DNA of 64,000 bases from Pseudomonas sp. MIACH (GTDB lineage: Bacteria; Pseudomonadota; Gammaproteobacteria; Pseudomonadales; Pseudomonadaceae), in contig NZ_LHVO01000033.1 of NCBI RefSeq assembly GCF_001269925.1, forward strand, positions 248,001 to 312,000, given 5' to 3'. A program made the position numbers and the translations under genes. Below the pieces are notes generated by a model. It saw only the letters and a program-made list of their open reading frames with translations, was not told the DNA's origin and searched no databases. This document shows, one piece after another, positions 9,162-17,083 of this stretch (within the stretch, counting starts at the first letter, position 1; each line of letters opens with the position of its first letter).

Positions 9162-9362
9162 ATGCAGTTGTTTAAAGGCAGAGTCAAAGCTTATGACCCG
9201 CAAACCGGCAAAGGCTCTATTGCGCCGGAGGGTGGCGGCGATGACGTGTCAGTAGATTCGCGCAGCTCGGGTGAGCGCTTGCTTTCGGAGGGTCAGAAAG
9301 TGTCGTTTCGGATGATTCATCGGCCCGATGGCGTCTATGCGTGCGACATCAAACTGATCTGA
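9162..9362 (+). CDS. Degenerate cold-shock-domain protein
   Basis: A 66-residue protein with the overall pattern of a cold-shock domain (LFKGRVKAYDPQTGKGSIAP, then GDDVSVD and SEGQKVSFRMI). The two RNA-binding signatures are eroded: the usual KGFGFI is GKGSIAP, and VFVHFS is VSVDSRS. It probably keeps the OB fold, but nucleic-acid binding may be altered. The ATG at 9162 with AGGA at 9149-9152 is preferred over an in-frame GTG at 9045, which would place a palindromic repeat inside the gene. A normal csp gene follows 44 bases later. Confidence 0.7.
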   Translation: MQLFKGRVKAYDPQTGKGSIAPEGGGDDVSVDSRSSGERLLSEGQKVSFRMIHRPDGVYACDIKLI

Positions 9363-9406
9363 CGACACCCGTGCTGGCCCTTAATTGAAGTGTACGGAGA
9401 ACGGCA

Positions 9407-9619
9407 ATGGCGACGGGTACGGTGAAATGGTTTAACGCGGAGAAGGGGTTTGGGTTTATCACTCAGGACGGTGGGGGCGATCTATTTGTGCACTACTCGG
9501 CCATAACGAGCGGCGGATTCAGAACCCTTGAAGAGGGGCAAAAAGTAGAGTTCGAGGTTGCCCAAGGGCCCAAAGGTGCTCAGGCTGAAAACGTCCGCGT
9601 CCAGGCCTCAAATGTGTAA
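9407..9619 (+). CDS. Cold-shock protein of the CspA family
   Basis: A 70-residue protein consisting of one complete cold-shock domain. It has both RNA-binding motifs (KGFGFITQ and DLFVHYSAI) and the start [10 protein letters not shown]. Proteins of this family bind single-stranded RNA or DNA and act as RNA chaperones. CGGAG precedes the ATG by about eight bases. Sitting between flhB and flhA is unusual for a csp gene; its neighbours are a degenerate paralogue upstream and an FKBP gene downstream. A short direct repeat starts at its stop codon. Confidence 0.93.
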   Translation: MATGTVKWFNAEKGFGFITQDGGGDLFVHYSAITSGGFRTLEEGQKVEFEVAQGPKGAQAENVRVQASNV

Positions 9620-9652
9620 ACGATGTCCCCGGTTTCAGATGTAAACGATGTC
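9615..9652. repeat. Direct repeat TGTAAACGATGTC x2
   Basis: The 13-base word TGTAAACGATGTC occurs at 9615-9627 and again at 9640-9652. The first copy contains the csp stop codon. Arrays like this resemble the repeated terminal motifs of IS21-family elements, so it may be a relic IS end (inference; no transposase is present). Confidence 0.5.
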
Positions 9653-9664
9653 TACGGTTCTACA

Positions 9665-9720
9665 CCCCGATAGCGGTGTATCAGCAGCCTACCCTTGGCC
9701 TGACACACGGCTATCTGGGG
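9665..9720. repeat. REP-like stem-loop, copy 1 (CCCCGATAG class)
   Basis: The left arm CCCCGATAGCGGTGTATCAG (9665-9684) pairs, with one bulge and few mismatches, with 9700-9720. A diverged copy with the same CCCGATAG...CCTGACAC pattern lies at 10366-10428. Together they bracket the FKBP gene. Confidence 0.6.
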
Positions 9721-9804
9721 TAAGCCCCTCCAATATTTGGCCCCGATTTCACCTCGATAAGCTCAGTTGGCCGTTGGGCCTTTGCTAGTGAGTTGTACTT
9801 GCTA

Positions 9805-9826
9805 CCTGTCAACCTTAACAGTAGCC
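9805..9826. repeat. Palindromic element, copy 2 (CTGTCAA-N2-TTAACAG)
   Basis: A 22-base block matching 9075-9096 at 19 positions by eye; one arm carries an A for G change. It is 78 bases upstream of the FKBP start, similar to the distance of copy 1 from its gene. This supports a shared regulatory function or a common insertion history. Confidence 0.6.
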
Positions 9827-9904
9827 GCCGCCACGGTATCGCGATCTGATGGGGCGGAACGCACACGGCGTGCGTAAATCTTGTTGAGGAAGGAGGGATT
9901 TCTG

Positions 9905-10252
9905 ATGATCACTACCGACAGCGGTCTTCAGTATGGGGACACGACAGAGGGTGAAGGTGTTGAAGCCAAGGCTGGCCAGCGTGTCAGCGTTCATTACACG
10001 GGTTGGCTTTGGGAAAATGGCGTACAAGGGGCCAAGTTTGACTCGAGCCGTGATCGCAACGATCCATTCGTGTTTGCATTGGGTGCGGGTCAAGTTATTC
10101 GTGGGTGGGATGAGGGTGTGCAAGGAATGAAGGTTGGCGGGCAGCGAAGGTTGATCATCCCTCCTCAGCTTGGGTATGGGGCAAGGGGCGCTGGGGGGCT
10201 AATCCCACCAAATGCAACACTCTGCTTTGATGTGGAATTGCTCGGTGTTTGA
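9905..10252 (+). CDS. FKBP-type peptidyl-prolyl cis-trans isomerase
   Basis: A 115-residue single-domain FKBP, which catalyses cis-trans isomerisation of prolyl bonds. Active-site signatures are VSVHYTGWL, KFDSSRDRNDPFVFALG, GQVIRGWDEGVQGMKVGG and the C-terminal PPNATLCFDVELL. There is no signal peptide, so it is cytoplasmic. ATG 9905 is chosen over an upstream TTG because AGGAGG (9891-9896) is eight bases before it. The gene belongs to the accessory cassette between flhB and flhA, and a flagellar role is not implied. Confidence 0.92.
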   Translation: MITTDSGLQYGDTTEGEGVEAKAGQRVSVHYTGWLWENGVQGAKFDSSRDRNDPFVFALGAGQVIRGWDEGVQGMKVGGQRRLIIPPQLGYGARGAGGLIPPNATLCFDVELLGV

Positions 10253-10365
10253 TTGTTCTCTTACTGCCAGAGGAATATGACATCTCGCAAGGTCACAAAG
10301 ACCCGCAGGCCTGGAATATACGACCTCTTTAAAAGCTTACCCCCGCTCGAAAGTGTGGAAAGGGA

Positions 10366-10428
10366 TTGCCCCCGATAGTGGTGGATCAGTCAAAACATCA
10401 GTGCCTGACACTCAGCAATCGGGAGCAA
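10366..10428. repeat. REP-like stem-loop, copy 2
   Basis: The left arm starting TTGCCCCCGATAG (10366-10389) pairs imperfectly with CTGACACTCAGCAATCGGGA and following bases (10405-10428). It is related to the hairpin at 9665-9720. Confidence 0.55.
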
Positions 10429-10505
10429 GCCCCCCCCACAGTCCAATCGATTTATACCCGCTGGATTGTGTCCTTTATGAGGAGGTCCGAAACTAAAAGC
10501 AAAGT

Positions 10506-10521
10506 TGGAAGGCTTCTTGCA
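10506..10521 (+). promoter_or_regulatory. Candidate sigma-54 promoter of flhA-flhF-fleN-fliA
   Basis: TGGAAGGCTTCTTGCA has GG and GC ten bases apart and a TTGCA -12 box. It is about 65 bases before the preferred flhA start. RpoN dependence of flhA is known in P. aeruginosa. Its presence here shows the flhA operon does not rely on readthrough from the accessory cassette (inference). Confidence 0.7.
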
Positions 10522-10585
10522 ATACCGCCTCCAGGACGCCTCCCGGCGTCAAAAGTTTGCTTCAAGGAAACGAGGAATACCGGTG

Positions 10586-12715
10586 GTGGATCGCTCTCAA
10601 ATGTTCAGCACGGCCCGTGGCACCCTGACTGACCTCTCGCGGGGCAATCTGGGTGTGCCGTTGTTGTTGCTGGTCATGCTGGCAATGATGATGTTGCCGA
10701 TGCCGCCGTTCCTGCTGGACGTGTTCTTCACCTTCAACATTGCCCTCTCCGTCGTGGTGCTGCTGGTGTGCGTCTACGCCCTGCGGCCGCTGGATTTCGC
10801 GGTGTTCCCGACGATCCTGCTGGTGGCGACCCTGCTGCGGCTGGCGCTGAACGTGGCGTCCACGCGGGTGGTGATGCTCCACGGCCAAGACGGCCACGCC
10901 GCCGCCGGTAAGGTAATCCAGGCCTTCGGTGAGGTGGTGATCGGCGGTAACTACGTGGTCGGTATCGTGGTGTTCGCGATCCTGATGATCATCAACTTCG
11001 TGGTGGTGACCAAGGGCGCCGGGCGGATTTCCGAGGTGAGCGCGCGGTTTACCCTCGACGCCATGCCCGGCAAACAGATGGCCATCGACGCCGACCTCAA
11101 CGCCGGTCTGATCGACCAGAACCAGGCCAAGACCCGCCGTTTGGAAGTGGCCCAGGAAGCCGAGTTCTACGGCTCCATGGACGGTGCCAGCAAATTCGTG
11201 CGCGGTGACGCCATCGCCGGCCTGCTGATCCTGTTTATCAACCTGATCGGCGGCATGGCGGTCGGGATCTTCCAGCACGGCATGACCTTCGGCGATGCGG
11301 GCAAGGTATACGCCTTGCTGACCATCGGTGACGGTTTAGTGGCGCAATTGCCATCACTGTTGTTATCTACAGCGGCAGCCATCATGGTGACCCGTGCTTC
11401 GGGCTCCGAAGACATGGGCAAGCAGATCAGCCGGCAGATGTTTGCCTCGCCCAAGGCCCTGGCCGTGGCAGCGGGCATCATGGCGATCATGGGCATCGTG
11501 CCGGGCATGCCCCATGTGTCGTTCCTGAGCATGGCGGCCCTGGCGGGCGGCGCTGCCTACCTGTTCTGGAAAAAGCAAAATGCGGTCAAGGTCCAGGCCC
11601 TGCAGGAAGTGGCGCGCCAGCAGGAACTGCTGCCATCCCCGGCGCGCGCCCAGGAAACCAAGGAGTTGGGCTGGGACGACGTGACGCCTATCGACATGAT
11701 CGGCCTGGAAGTCGGCTATCGCCTGATTCCATTGGTGGACCGCAACCAGGGCGGCCAGTTGCTCGCGCGGATCAAGGGCGTGCGCAAGAAGCTGTCCCAG
11801 GACCTGGGCTTCCTGATGCCCACCGTGCACATCCGCGACAACCTCGACCTGGCACCCAGTGCCTACCGCCTGACCCTGATGGGCGTGATCCTGGCCGAAG
11901 CCGAGATCTACCCGGACCGCGAGCTGGCAATCAACCCCGGCCAGGTGTTCGGCAGCCTCAACGGCATCACCGCCAAAGATCCGGCTTTTGGCCTGGACGC
12001 GGTGTGGATCGAAATCAGCCAGCGCAGCCAGGCGCAGTCCCTGGGCTACACCGTGGTGGACGCCAGTACGGTGGTCGCCACGCACCTCAACCAGATTCTG
12101 TACAAGCACTCCCATGAGCTGATCGGTCACGAAGAAGTCCAGCAATTGATGGGGTTGCTGGGCAAGGCTTCGCCAAAACTGGCGGAAGAGTTGGTGCCGG
12201 GCGTGCTGTCACTGTCGCAACTGCTCAAGGTGCTGCAGGCGTTGCTGGCCGAACAGGTGCCGGTGCGCGACATTCGCAGCATTGCCGAGGCTATCGCCAA
12301 CAACGCCGCCAAGAGTCAAGATACCGCCGCGCTGGTGGCCGCAGTGCGTGTCGGATTGTCCCGCGCAATCGTGCAAAGCATTGTAGGGCTTGACTCCGAG
12401 CTGCCTGTGATCACCTTGGAACCAAGGTTGGAACAAATATTGCTCAATAGTATTCAGAAGGCGGGACAAGGCCAGGAAGAGGGCGTTCTGCTGGAGCCAA
12501 GCATGGCTGAAAAACTGCAGCGTTCGTTGATCGACGCTGCACAGCGCCAGGAAATGCAGGGCCAACCGGTGATTCTGCTGGTGGCAGGCCCGGTTCGGGC
12601 GATGTTGTCGCGGTTTGGACGTCTGGCAGTACCGAATTTGCACGTTTTGGCTTATCAGGAAATTCCTGACAACAAGCAAGTGACTATCGTCGCGACAGTA
12701 GGGCCCAACGGCTGA
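10586..12715 (+). CDS. flhA: Flagellar export protein FlhA
   Basis: FlhA forms the nonameric export gate ring that receives chaperone-substrate complexes and uses the proton-motive force. With the GTG start at 10586 it is 709 residues, the usual Pseudomonas length. Eight N-terminal membrane helices include the conserved PTILLVATLLRLALNVASTR region and GRISEVSARFTLDAMPGKQM; a large cytoplasmic domain follows. GAGGAA at 10572-10577 supports the GTG. An upstream in-frame TTG at 10505 would overlap the sigma-54 site and is rejected. flhF follows after 12 bases. Confidence 0.95.
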   Translation: MDRSQMFSTARGTLTDLSRGNLGVPLLLLVMLAMMMLPMPPFLLDVFFTFNIALSVVVLLVCVYALRPLDFAVFPTILLVATLLRLALNVASTRVVMLHGQDGHAAAGKVIQAFGEVVIGGNYVVGIVVFAILMIINFVVVTKGAGRISEVSARFTLDAMPGKQMAIDADLNAGLIDQNQAKTRRLEVAQEAEFYGSMDGASKFVRGDAIAGLLILFINLIGGMAVGIFQHGMTFGDAGKVYALLTIGDGLVAQLPSLLLSTAAAIMVTRASGSEDMGKQISRQMFASPKALAVAAGIMAIMGIVPGMPHVSFLSMAALAGGAAYLFWKKQNAVKVQALQEVARQQELLPSPARAQETKELGWDDVTPIDMIGLEVGYRLIPLVDRNQGGQLLARIKGVRKKLSQDLGFLMPTVHIRDNLDLAPSAYRLTLMGVILAEAEIYPDRELAINPGQVFGSLNGITAKDPAFGLDAVWIEISQRSQAQSLGYTVVDASTVVATHLNQILYKHSHELIGHEEVQQLMGLLGKASPKLAEELVPGVLSLSQLLKVLQALLAEQVPVRDIRSIAEAIANNAAKSQDTAALVAAVRVGLSRAIVQSIVGLDSELPVITLEPRLEQILLNSIQKAGQGQEEGVLLEPSMAEKLQRSLIDAAQRQEMQGQPVILLVAGPVRAMLSRFGRLAVPNLHVLAYQEIPDNKQVTIVATVGPNG

Positions 12716-12727
12716 GGGTAGTGGGTT

Positions 12728-14044
12728 ATGCAAGTTAAGCGTTTTTTCGCCGCCGATATGCGTCAGGCCATGAAACTGGTCCGCGATGAGCTGGGCGCCG
12801 ACGCCGCGATTATCGGTAACCGTCGTATTGCCGGCGGTGTCGAGCTGACGGCTGCCCTGGATTACACCCCCTCGGCGTTGGCGCCGCGTGTGCCGAACAT
12901 GGAGCTTGAAGACGAGCTGCGCAAGACTGCGTCGCGCATCGTCTCGGCCCAGGCTGAACTGAGCATGCGTGGCGACAGCGATGCCACCACCAATCGCCAG
13001 TTGTTCGCCGGCCTGCCGCTGACCGCCGCCGAGCCGCTGGTCGAACCAACCTTTATCGAACCGCCGCGTCCTGCTGCGCCAGCCCCGGCTGCCGCAGTCG
13101 ACCAGCGCGTCTTCGACTCGATGCGCTTTGAACTCAACGGCCTGCGCGAACTGCTGGAAGTGCAACTCGGGTCGCTGGCCTGGACCCAGCTGCAAGGCAG
13201 CAAGCCGCAACAGGCCAACCTGTGGCGTCGCCTGCAACGCATCGGCCTGTCCGGACCGTTGTCCCGCGACCTGCTGGCGCTGACCACCGAAATCGAAGAG
13301 CCTCGCCAGGCCTGGCGCATGTTGCTGGCCCACCTGGCGCGGATGATCGCCACCCCGGAAATCGAACCCCTGGAAGAGGGCGGCGTGATTGCCATGGTCG
13401 GCCCTGCCGGCATGGGCAAGACCACCACCCTGGCCAAGCTGGCGGCGCGTTACGTGCTCAAGTACGGCGCGAATAACATCGCGCTGGTGAGCATGGACAG
13501 CTACCGCATCGGCGCCCAGGAACAGCTCAAGACCCTGGGCCGTATCCTCAATGTGCCGGTCACCCACGTCGACCCGGGCCAGTCCCTGGCCAACGCGCTC
13601 GATCCGTTGCTGCGCAAGCGTGTGGTGCTGATTGACACCGCCGGCCTGCAAGCCAGCGATCCGGCGTTGCGCATGCAACTGGAAAGCCTGGCCGGGCGCG
13701 GCATCAAGTCAAAAAATTACCTGGTGCTTGCAACCACCAGCCAGAAACAGGTTCTTACCGCTGCGTACCATAGCTACAAGCGTTGCGGTCTGGCCGGTTG
13801 CATCCTGACCAAACTGGATGAAACCGCCAGCCTGGGCGAAGTGTTGAGCCTGGCTATCAGCCATGAACTACCGGTTGCTTACCTGACCGACGGGCCGCGG
13901 ATCCCGGATGATTTGCATCTGCCGCGCCGTCATCAGTTGGTCAGCCGCGCCGTGAGCGTGCAAATGCAAGAAGAGCCTAGCGAGGAAGCGATGGCCGATA
14001 TGTTCGCCGACCTTTACCACAACCCGGCAAAGCGGGTGGGTTGA
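12728..14044 (+). CDS. flhF: Flagellar biosynthesis GTPase FlhF
   Basis: FlhF is an SRP-type GTPase that sets the polar position of the flagellum. The 438-residue protein has an N-terminal basic region (MQVKRFFAADMRQAMKLVRD), a Pro/Ala-rich linker at about residues 100-125, and the NG domain with the P-loop GPAGMGKTTT (225-234), DTAGLQ and the guanine-specificity motif TKLDE. It works with the ATPase FleN, encoded next, which limits flagellar number. Confidence 0.96.
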   Translation: MQVKRFFAADMRQAMKLVRDELGADAAIIGNRRIAGGVELTAALDYTPSALAPRVPNMELEDELRKTASRIVSAQAELSMRGDSDATTNRQLFAGLPLTAAEPLVEPTFIEPPRPAAPAPAAAVDQRVFDSMRFELNGLRELLEVQLGSLAWTQLQGSKPQQANLWRRLQRIGLSGPLSRDLLALTTEIEEPRQAWRMLLAHLARMIATPEIEPLEEGGVIAMVGPAGMGKTTTLAKLAARYVLKYGANNIALVSMDSYRIGAQEQLKTLGRILNVPVTHVDPGQSLANALDPLLRKRVVLIDTAGLQASDPALRMQLESLAGRGIKSKNYLVLATTSQKQVLTAAYHSYKRCGLAGCILTKLDETASLGEVLSLAISHELPVAYLTDGPRIPDDLHLPRRHQLVSRAVSVQMQEEPSEEAMADMFADLYHNPAKRVG

Positions 14045-14149
14045 GGCGCGATGAACACCGTGAAATGTACCTACATCGATGGTCTGCAAGCGATTCACGC
14101 GGCCAAGCCATGTAGCCTGCGTCTAAGCAAGACAAGGTAAAGAAATAAA

Positions 14150-14983
14150 ATGGGCAGCATGCATCCCGTACAGGTGATCGCGGTGACCGGCGGCAAAGGT
14201 GGCGTCGGAAAAACTAACGTGTCAGTGAATTTGTCCCTGGCCCTGGCAGAGCTTGGCCGTCGCGTCATGCTGCTGGATGCTGACCTGGGGCTGGCGAACG
14301 TCGACGTTCTGCTGGGGCTGACGCCCAAACACACCCTTGCCGATGTGATCGAGGGACGCTGTGAGCTGCGCGATGTGCTGCTCCAGGGCCCTGGCGGGAT
14401 CCGCATCGTGCCGGCCGCCTCCGGCACCCAGAGCATGGTGCACCTGAGTCCGGCGCAGCATGCCGGCCTGATCCAGGCATTCAGTGATATCGGCGACAAC
14501 CTCGACGTGCTGGTGATCGACACCGCCGCCGGGATCGGCGAGTCCGTGGTCAGCTTCGTGCGCGCGGCGCAGGAAGTCTTGCTGGTGGTCTGCGATGAAC
14601 CCACCTCGATCACCGACGCCTACGCCCTGATCAAACTGCTTAACCGCGACTACGGCATGAACCGCTTCCGCGTCCTGGCCAACATGGCCCAGAGCCCGCA
14701 GGAAGGTCGCAACCTGTTCGCCAAGTTGACCAAGGTCACGGATCGCTTTCTCGATGTGGCCTTACAATACGTCGGCGCAGTTCCCTACGACGAGTGTGTG
14801 CGCAAGGCTGTGCAAAAGCAGCGTGCAGTCTACGAAGCGTTCCCTCGCTCCAAATGCGCATTGGCGTTCAAGGCTATTGCCCAGAAGGTCGATACCTGGC
14901 CGTTGCCTGCCAACCCTCGGGGGCATCTGGAGTTTTTCGTCGAGCGATTGGTGCATCAGACGAGTGCAGGACCGGTGCTATGA
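14150..14983 (+). CDS. fleN: Flagellar number regulator FleN (MinD/FlhG-like ATPase)
   Basis: FleN antagonises FleQ and keeps the flagellar number at one or few. The 277-residue protein has the deviant Walker A motif GGKGGVGKTN near the N-terminus, LLDADLGLANVD, and the ATPase motif VIDTAAGIGESV. AAGG lies about 13 bases upstream of the ATG. Its stop overlaps the fliA start in an ATGA arrangement. Confidence 0.96.
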   Translation: MGSMHPVQVIAVTGGKGGVGKTNVSVNLSLALAELGRRVMLLDADLGLANVDVLLGLTPKHTLADVIEGRCELRDVLLQGPGGIRIVPAASGTQSMVHLSPAQHAGLIQAFSDIGDNLDVLVIDTAAGIGESVVSFVRAAQEVLLVVCDEPTSITDAYALIKLLNRDYGMNRFRVLANMAQSPQEGRNLFAKLTKVTDRFLDVALQYVGAVPYDECVRKAVQKQRAVYEAFPRSKCALAFKAIAQKVDTWPLPANPRGHLEFFVERLVHQTSAGPVL

Positions 14984-15720
14984 CAGCGAACGGCTATAAC
15001 GCGTACAAGAAGTCTGCCCGTGACAGTCAAGGCGAGTTGATCGAGCGCTATGCGCCGCTGGTCAAGCGGATCGCCTATCACCTGCTGGCACGCCTGCCCG
15101 CCAGTGTCCAGGTCGAAGACCTGATCCAGGCGGGCATGATCGGCCTGCTCGAAGTGTCGACCAAGTACGACGCAAGCAAGGGTGCAAGTTTCGAGACCTA
15201 TGCGGGCATCCGTATCCGTGGCGCGATGCTGGACGAAGTGCGCAAGGGTGACTGGGCGCCACGCTCGGTGCACCGCAATACGCGCATGGTCAGTGACGCA
15301 ATTCGGGCAATTGAAGCAAAAACCGGTCGCGACGCTAAAGATCACGAAGTTGCGGCCGAACTCCAATTGAGTCTCGACGATTATTACGGGATTTTGAACG
15401 ATACCTTGGGCAGCCGCCTGTTCAGTTTCGACGACCTGTTGCAGGACGGCGAGCACGAAGGGCTGCACGAGGACGGCGCGAGCGCGCATATGGAGCCGTC
15501 GCGTGACCTGGAAGACGAACGTTTCCAGGGGGCGTTGGCGGACGCCATTGCCAACCTGCCGGAGCGCGAGCGGTTGGTGTTGGCGCTGTACTACGACGAA
15601 GAGCTGAACCTCAAGGAAATCGGTGAGGTCCTGGGGGTCAGCGAATCGCGTGTCAGCCAGTTGCACAGCCAGTGCGCGGCCCGCTTGCGGGGGCGTTTGG
15701 GAGAGTGGCGAGCGCGCTGA
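14980..15720 (+). CDS. fliA: Flagellar sigma factor FliA (sigma-28)
   Basis: FliA directs transcription of late flagellar and chemotaxis genes. The 246-residue protein has region 2 (VEDLIQAGMIGLLEVSTKYD, then FETYAGIRIRGAMLDE), region 3 and region 4 (LPERERLVLALYYDEELN, then IGEVLGVSESRVSQLHSQ). The ATG at 14980 overlaps the fleN stop by four bases; longer in-frame starts upstream would lie inside fleN and are rejected. Likely FliA target sites are noted before cheV and, weaker, before cheA. Confidence 0.96.
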   Translation: MTANGYNAYKKSARDSQGELIERYAPLVKRIAYHLLARLPASVQVEDLIQAGMIGLLEVSTKYDASKGASFETYAGIRIRGAMLDEVRKGDWAPRSVHRNTRMVSDAIRAIEAKTGRDAKDHEVAAELQLSLDDYYGILNDTLGSRLFSFDDLLQDGEHEGLHEDGASAHMEPSRDLEDERFQGALADAIANLPERERLVLALYYDEELNLKEIGEVLGVSESRVSQLHSQCAARLRGRLGEWRAR

Positions 15721-15751
15721 CAGGCAGTGTGGGGAGCATTGCAAAGCGATA

Positions 15752-15776
15752 CCGCGAAGGTGATTGGCCTTCGCGG
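15752..15776. other. Stem-loop between fliA and cheY
   Basis: CCGCGAAGG (15752-15760) pairs perfectly with CCTTCGCGG (15768-15776) across a seven-base loop. No T-run follows, so it is a weak terminator candidate at best. Elements of this GCGAAGG type are common Pseudomonas intergenic hairpins. Confidence 0.5.
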
Positions 15777-15890
15777 GTTCGACCCGTGGTGCCCCCGGCA
15801 GTCCTTGTTGTGTAATGCCTGTTGATTGAAATGGCGCGTCCAGGTGCTGGGCGCGTTTAAGACTGCTTGGAGGTCGAATTGGACAAGAAC

Positions 15891-16265
15891 ATGAAAATCC
15901 TCATCGTTGATGACTTCTCAACGATGCGGCGGATCATAAAAAACCTGTTGCGTGACCTGGGGTTCACAAACACGGTCGAGGCGGATGATGGCCTGACGGC
16001 GATTCCGATCCTCAACAGCGGGAGCATCGACTTTCTGGTAACGGACTGGAACATGCCGGGCATGACCGGTATCGACTTGTTGCGCCACGTGCGTGCCGAC
16101 GAAAAACTGCGCAGCCTTCCCGTGTTGATGGTGACCGCCGAGGCCAAGCGTGAACAGATCATCGAAGCCGCCCAAGCCGGGGTCAACGGTTACGTGGTCA
16201 AGCCATTCACTGCACAGGCCTTGAAAGAGAAGATCGAAAAGATCTTCGAACGCATCCACGGCTAA
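15891..16265 (+). CDS. cheY: Chemotaxis response regulator CheY
   Basis: CheY carries the phosphate signal from CheA to FliM. The 124-residue receiver has [13 protein letters not shown], the phospho-acceptor Asp in [11 protein letters not shown], the switch Thr in MVTAEA and the conserved Lys in VVKPF. ATG 15891 gives the usual length. A TTG at 15879 is in frame and lies five bases after GGAGG (15869-15873), so a four-residue-longer form is possible. It is the first gene of the chemotaxis operon. Confidence 0.95.
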   Translation: MKILIVDDFSTMRRIIKNLLRDLGFTNTVEADDGLTAIPILNSGSIDFLVTDWNMPGMTGIDLLRHVRADEKLRSLPVLMVTAEAKREQIIEAAQAGVNGYVVKPFTAQALKEKIEKIFERIHG

Positions 16266-16283
16266 TGCCATCGCGGGGGAGCT

Positions 16284-17072
16284 ATGGAGCATAAAGAAAC
16301 GTCACTGGGCGACTTTGAGTCGACCCTGAAAAAGCATGCTCACCAGTTGGTCGACAGCCTTGAAAAAGGCCATTTCGGCGACGCGGTGCAGTTGATCCAT
16401 GAGCTCAACCAGACCCGTGACCGCGGCCTGTACCAGGAAGTGGGCAAGCTCACACGCGAGCTGCACAGTGCGATCGTCAATTTCCAGATTGATCCGCACA
16501 TGCCCCAGGCCGAAGAGATTTCGCAGATCACCGATGCCACCGAACGCCTGTCCTATGTGGTCAGGCTGACCGAGGCGGCGGCCAACCGCACCATGGACCT
16601 GGTGGAAAACGCCACGCCCCTGGTCAACGGCATGGCCACTGAGGCCCACGCCCTGAGCAACGACTGGGGCCGCTTCATGCGCCGTGAAGTCGGTGCAGAA
16701 GAGTTTCGTGAGCTGGCCCGTCGAGTCGAAGGGTTCCTGTCACGCAGCGAGCAGGAAAACCGCACGGTTGCCAGCAACCTCAATGACATTCTGCTCGCCC
16801 AGGATTACCAGGACCTGACTGGTCAGGTGATCAAGCGTGTGACCCAGTTGGTCACCGAAGTGGAAAGCAACCTGCTCAAATTGGTGCTCATGGCCGGCCA
16901 GGTCGACCGTTTTGCCGGCATCGAACATGACCGCGAAGCGATCCTCTCGGAAAAAGATCCACAAAAACATCTCGCCAAGGGTGAAGGTCCGCAGATTCAT
17001 GCCGATAAACGTGAAGACGTTGTGTCAGGTCAGGATGACGTAGATGACCTGTTATCCAGTTTAGGCTTCTAA
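16284..17072 (+). CDS. cheZ: Chemotaxis phosphatase CheZ
   Basis: CheZ dephosphorylates CheY-P. The 262-residue, largely helical protein has the catalytic-region motif QDYQDLTGQ at residues 173-181. It ends with a short CheY-binding-type tail (DDVDDLLSSLGF) after a charged linker. GGGGGA lies just before the ATG. Pseudomonas CheZ is longer than the E. coli protein, and this length is in the expected range. Confidence 0.95.
   Translation: MEHKETSLGDFESTLKKHAHQLVDSLEKGHFGDAVQLIHELNQTRDRGLYQEVGKLTRELHSAIVNFQIDPHMPQAEEISQITDATERLSYVVRLTEAAANRTMDLVENATPLVNGMATEAHALSNDWGRFMRREVGAEEFRELARRVEGFLSRSEQENRTVASNLNDILLAQDYQDLTGQVIKRVTQLVTEVESNLLKLVLMAGQVDRFAGIEHDREAILSEKDPQKHLAKGEGPQIHADKREDVVSGQDDVDDLLSSLGF
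16982..17008 (+). promoter_or_regulatory. Possible internal FliA (sigma-28) promoter before cheA
   Basis: TGAAGGTC, an 11-base spacer, then GCCGATAA, located in the 3' end of cheZ about 75 bases before cheA. It closely resembles the site before cheV (TCAAGGTC-N11-GCCGATAA). It lies in coding sequence, so it could be chance. Confidence 0.35.
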
Positions 17073-17083
17073 GGAGCACCCAC

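Larger units (their letters stand above)
9620..9904. other. Intergenic region between csp and the FKBP gene
   Basis: No convincing gene is seen here. The stretch holds the end of a direct repeat, a REP-like hairpin (9665-9720) and the second copy of the CTGTCAA palindrome (9805-9826), then the ribosome binding site of the FKBP gene. Confidence 0.7.
10253..10585. other. Intergenic region upstream of flhA
   Basis: No gene is supported here. The stretch contains a REP-like stem-loop (10366-10428) and a sigma-54-type promoter (10506-10521). The reading frame of flhA is open further upstream, but translation probably starts at 10586. Confidence 0.7.

Noticed and set aside
10505..10585. Upstream TTG start for flhA
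   Set aside because: It lies within the sigma-54 promoter and would make the protein longer than the usual 709 residues. The GTG at 10586 has a good ribosome binding site.
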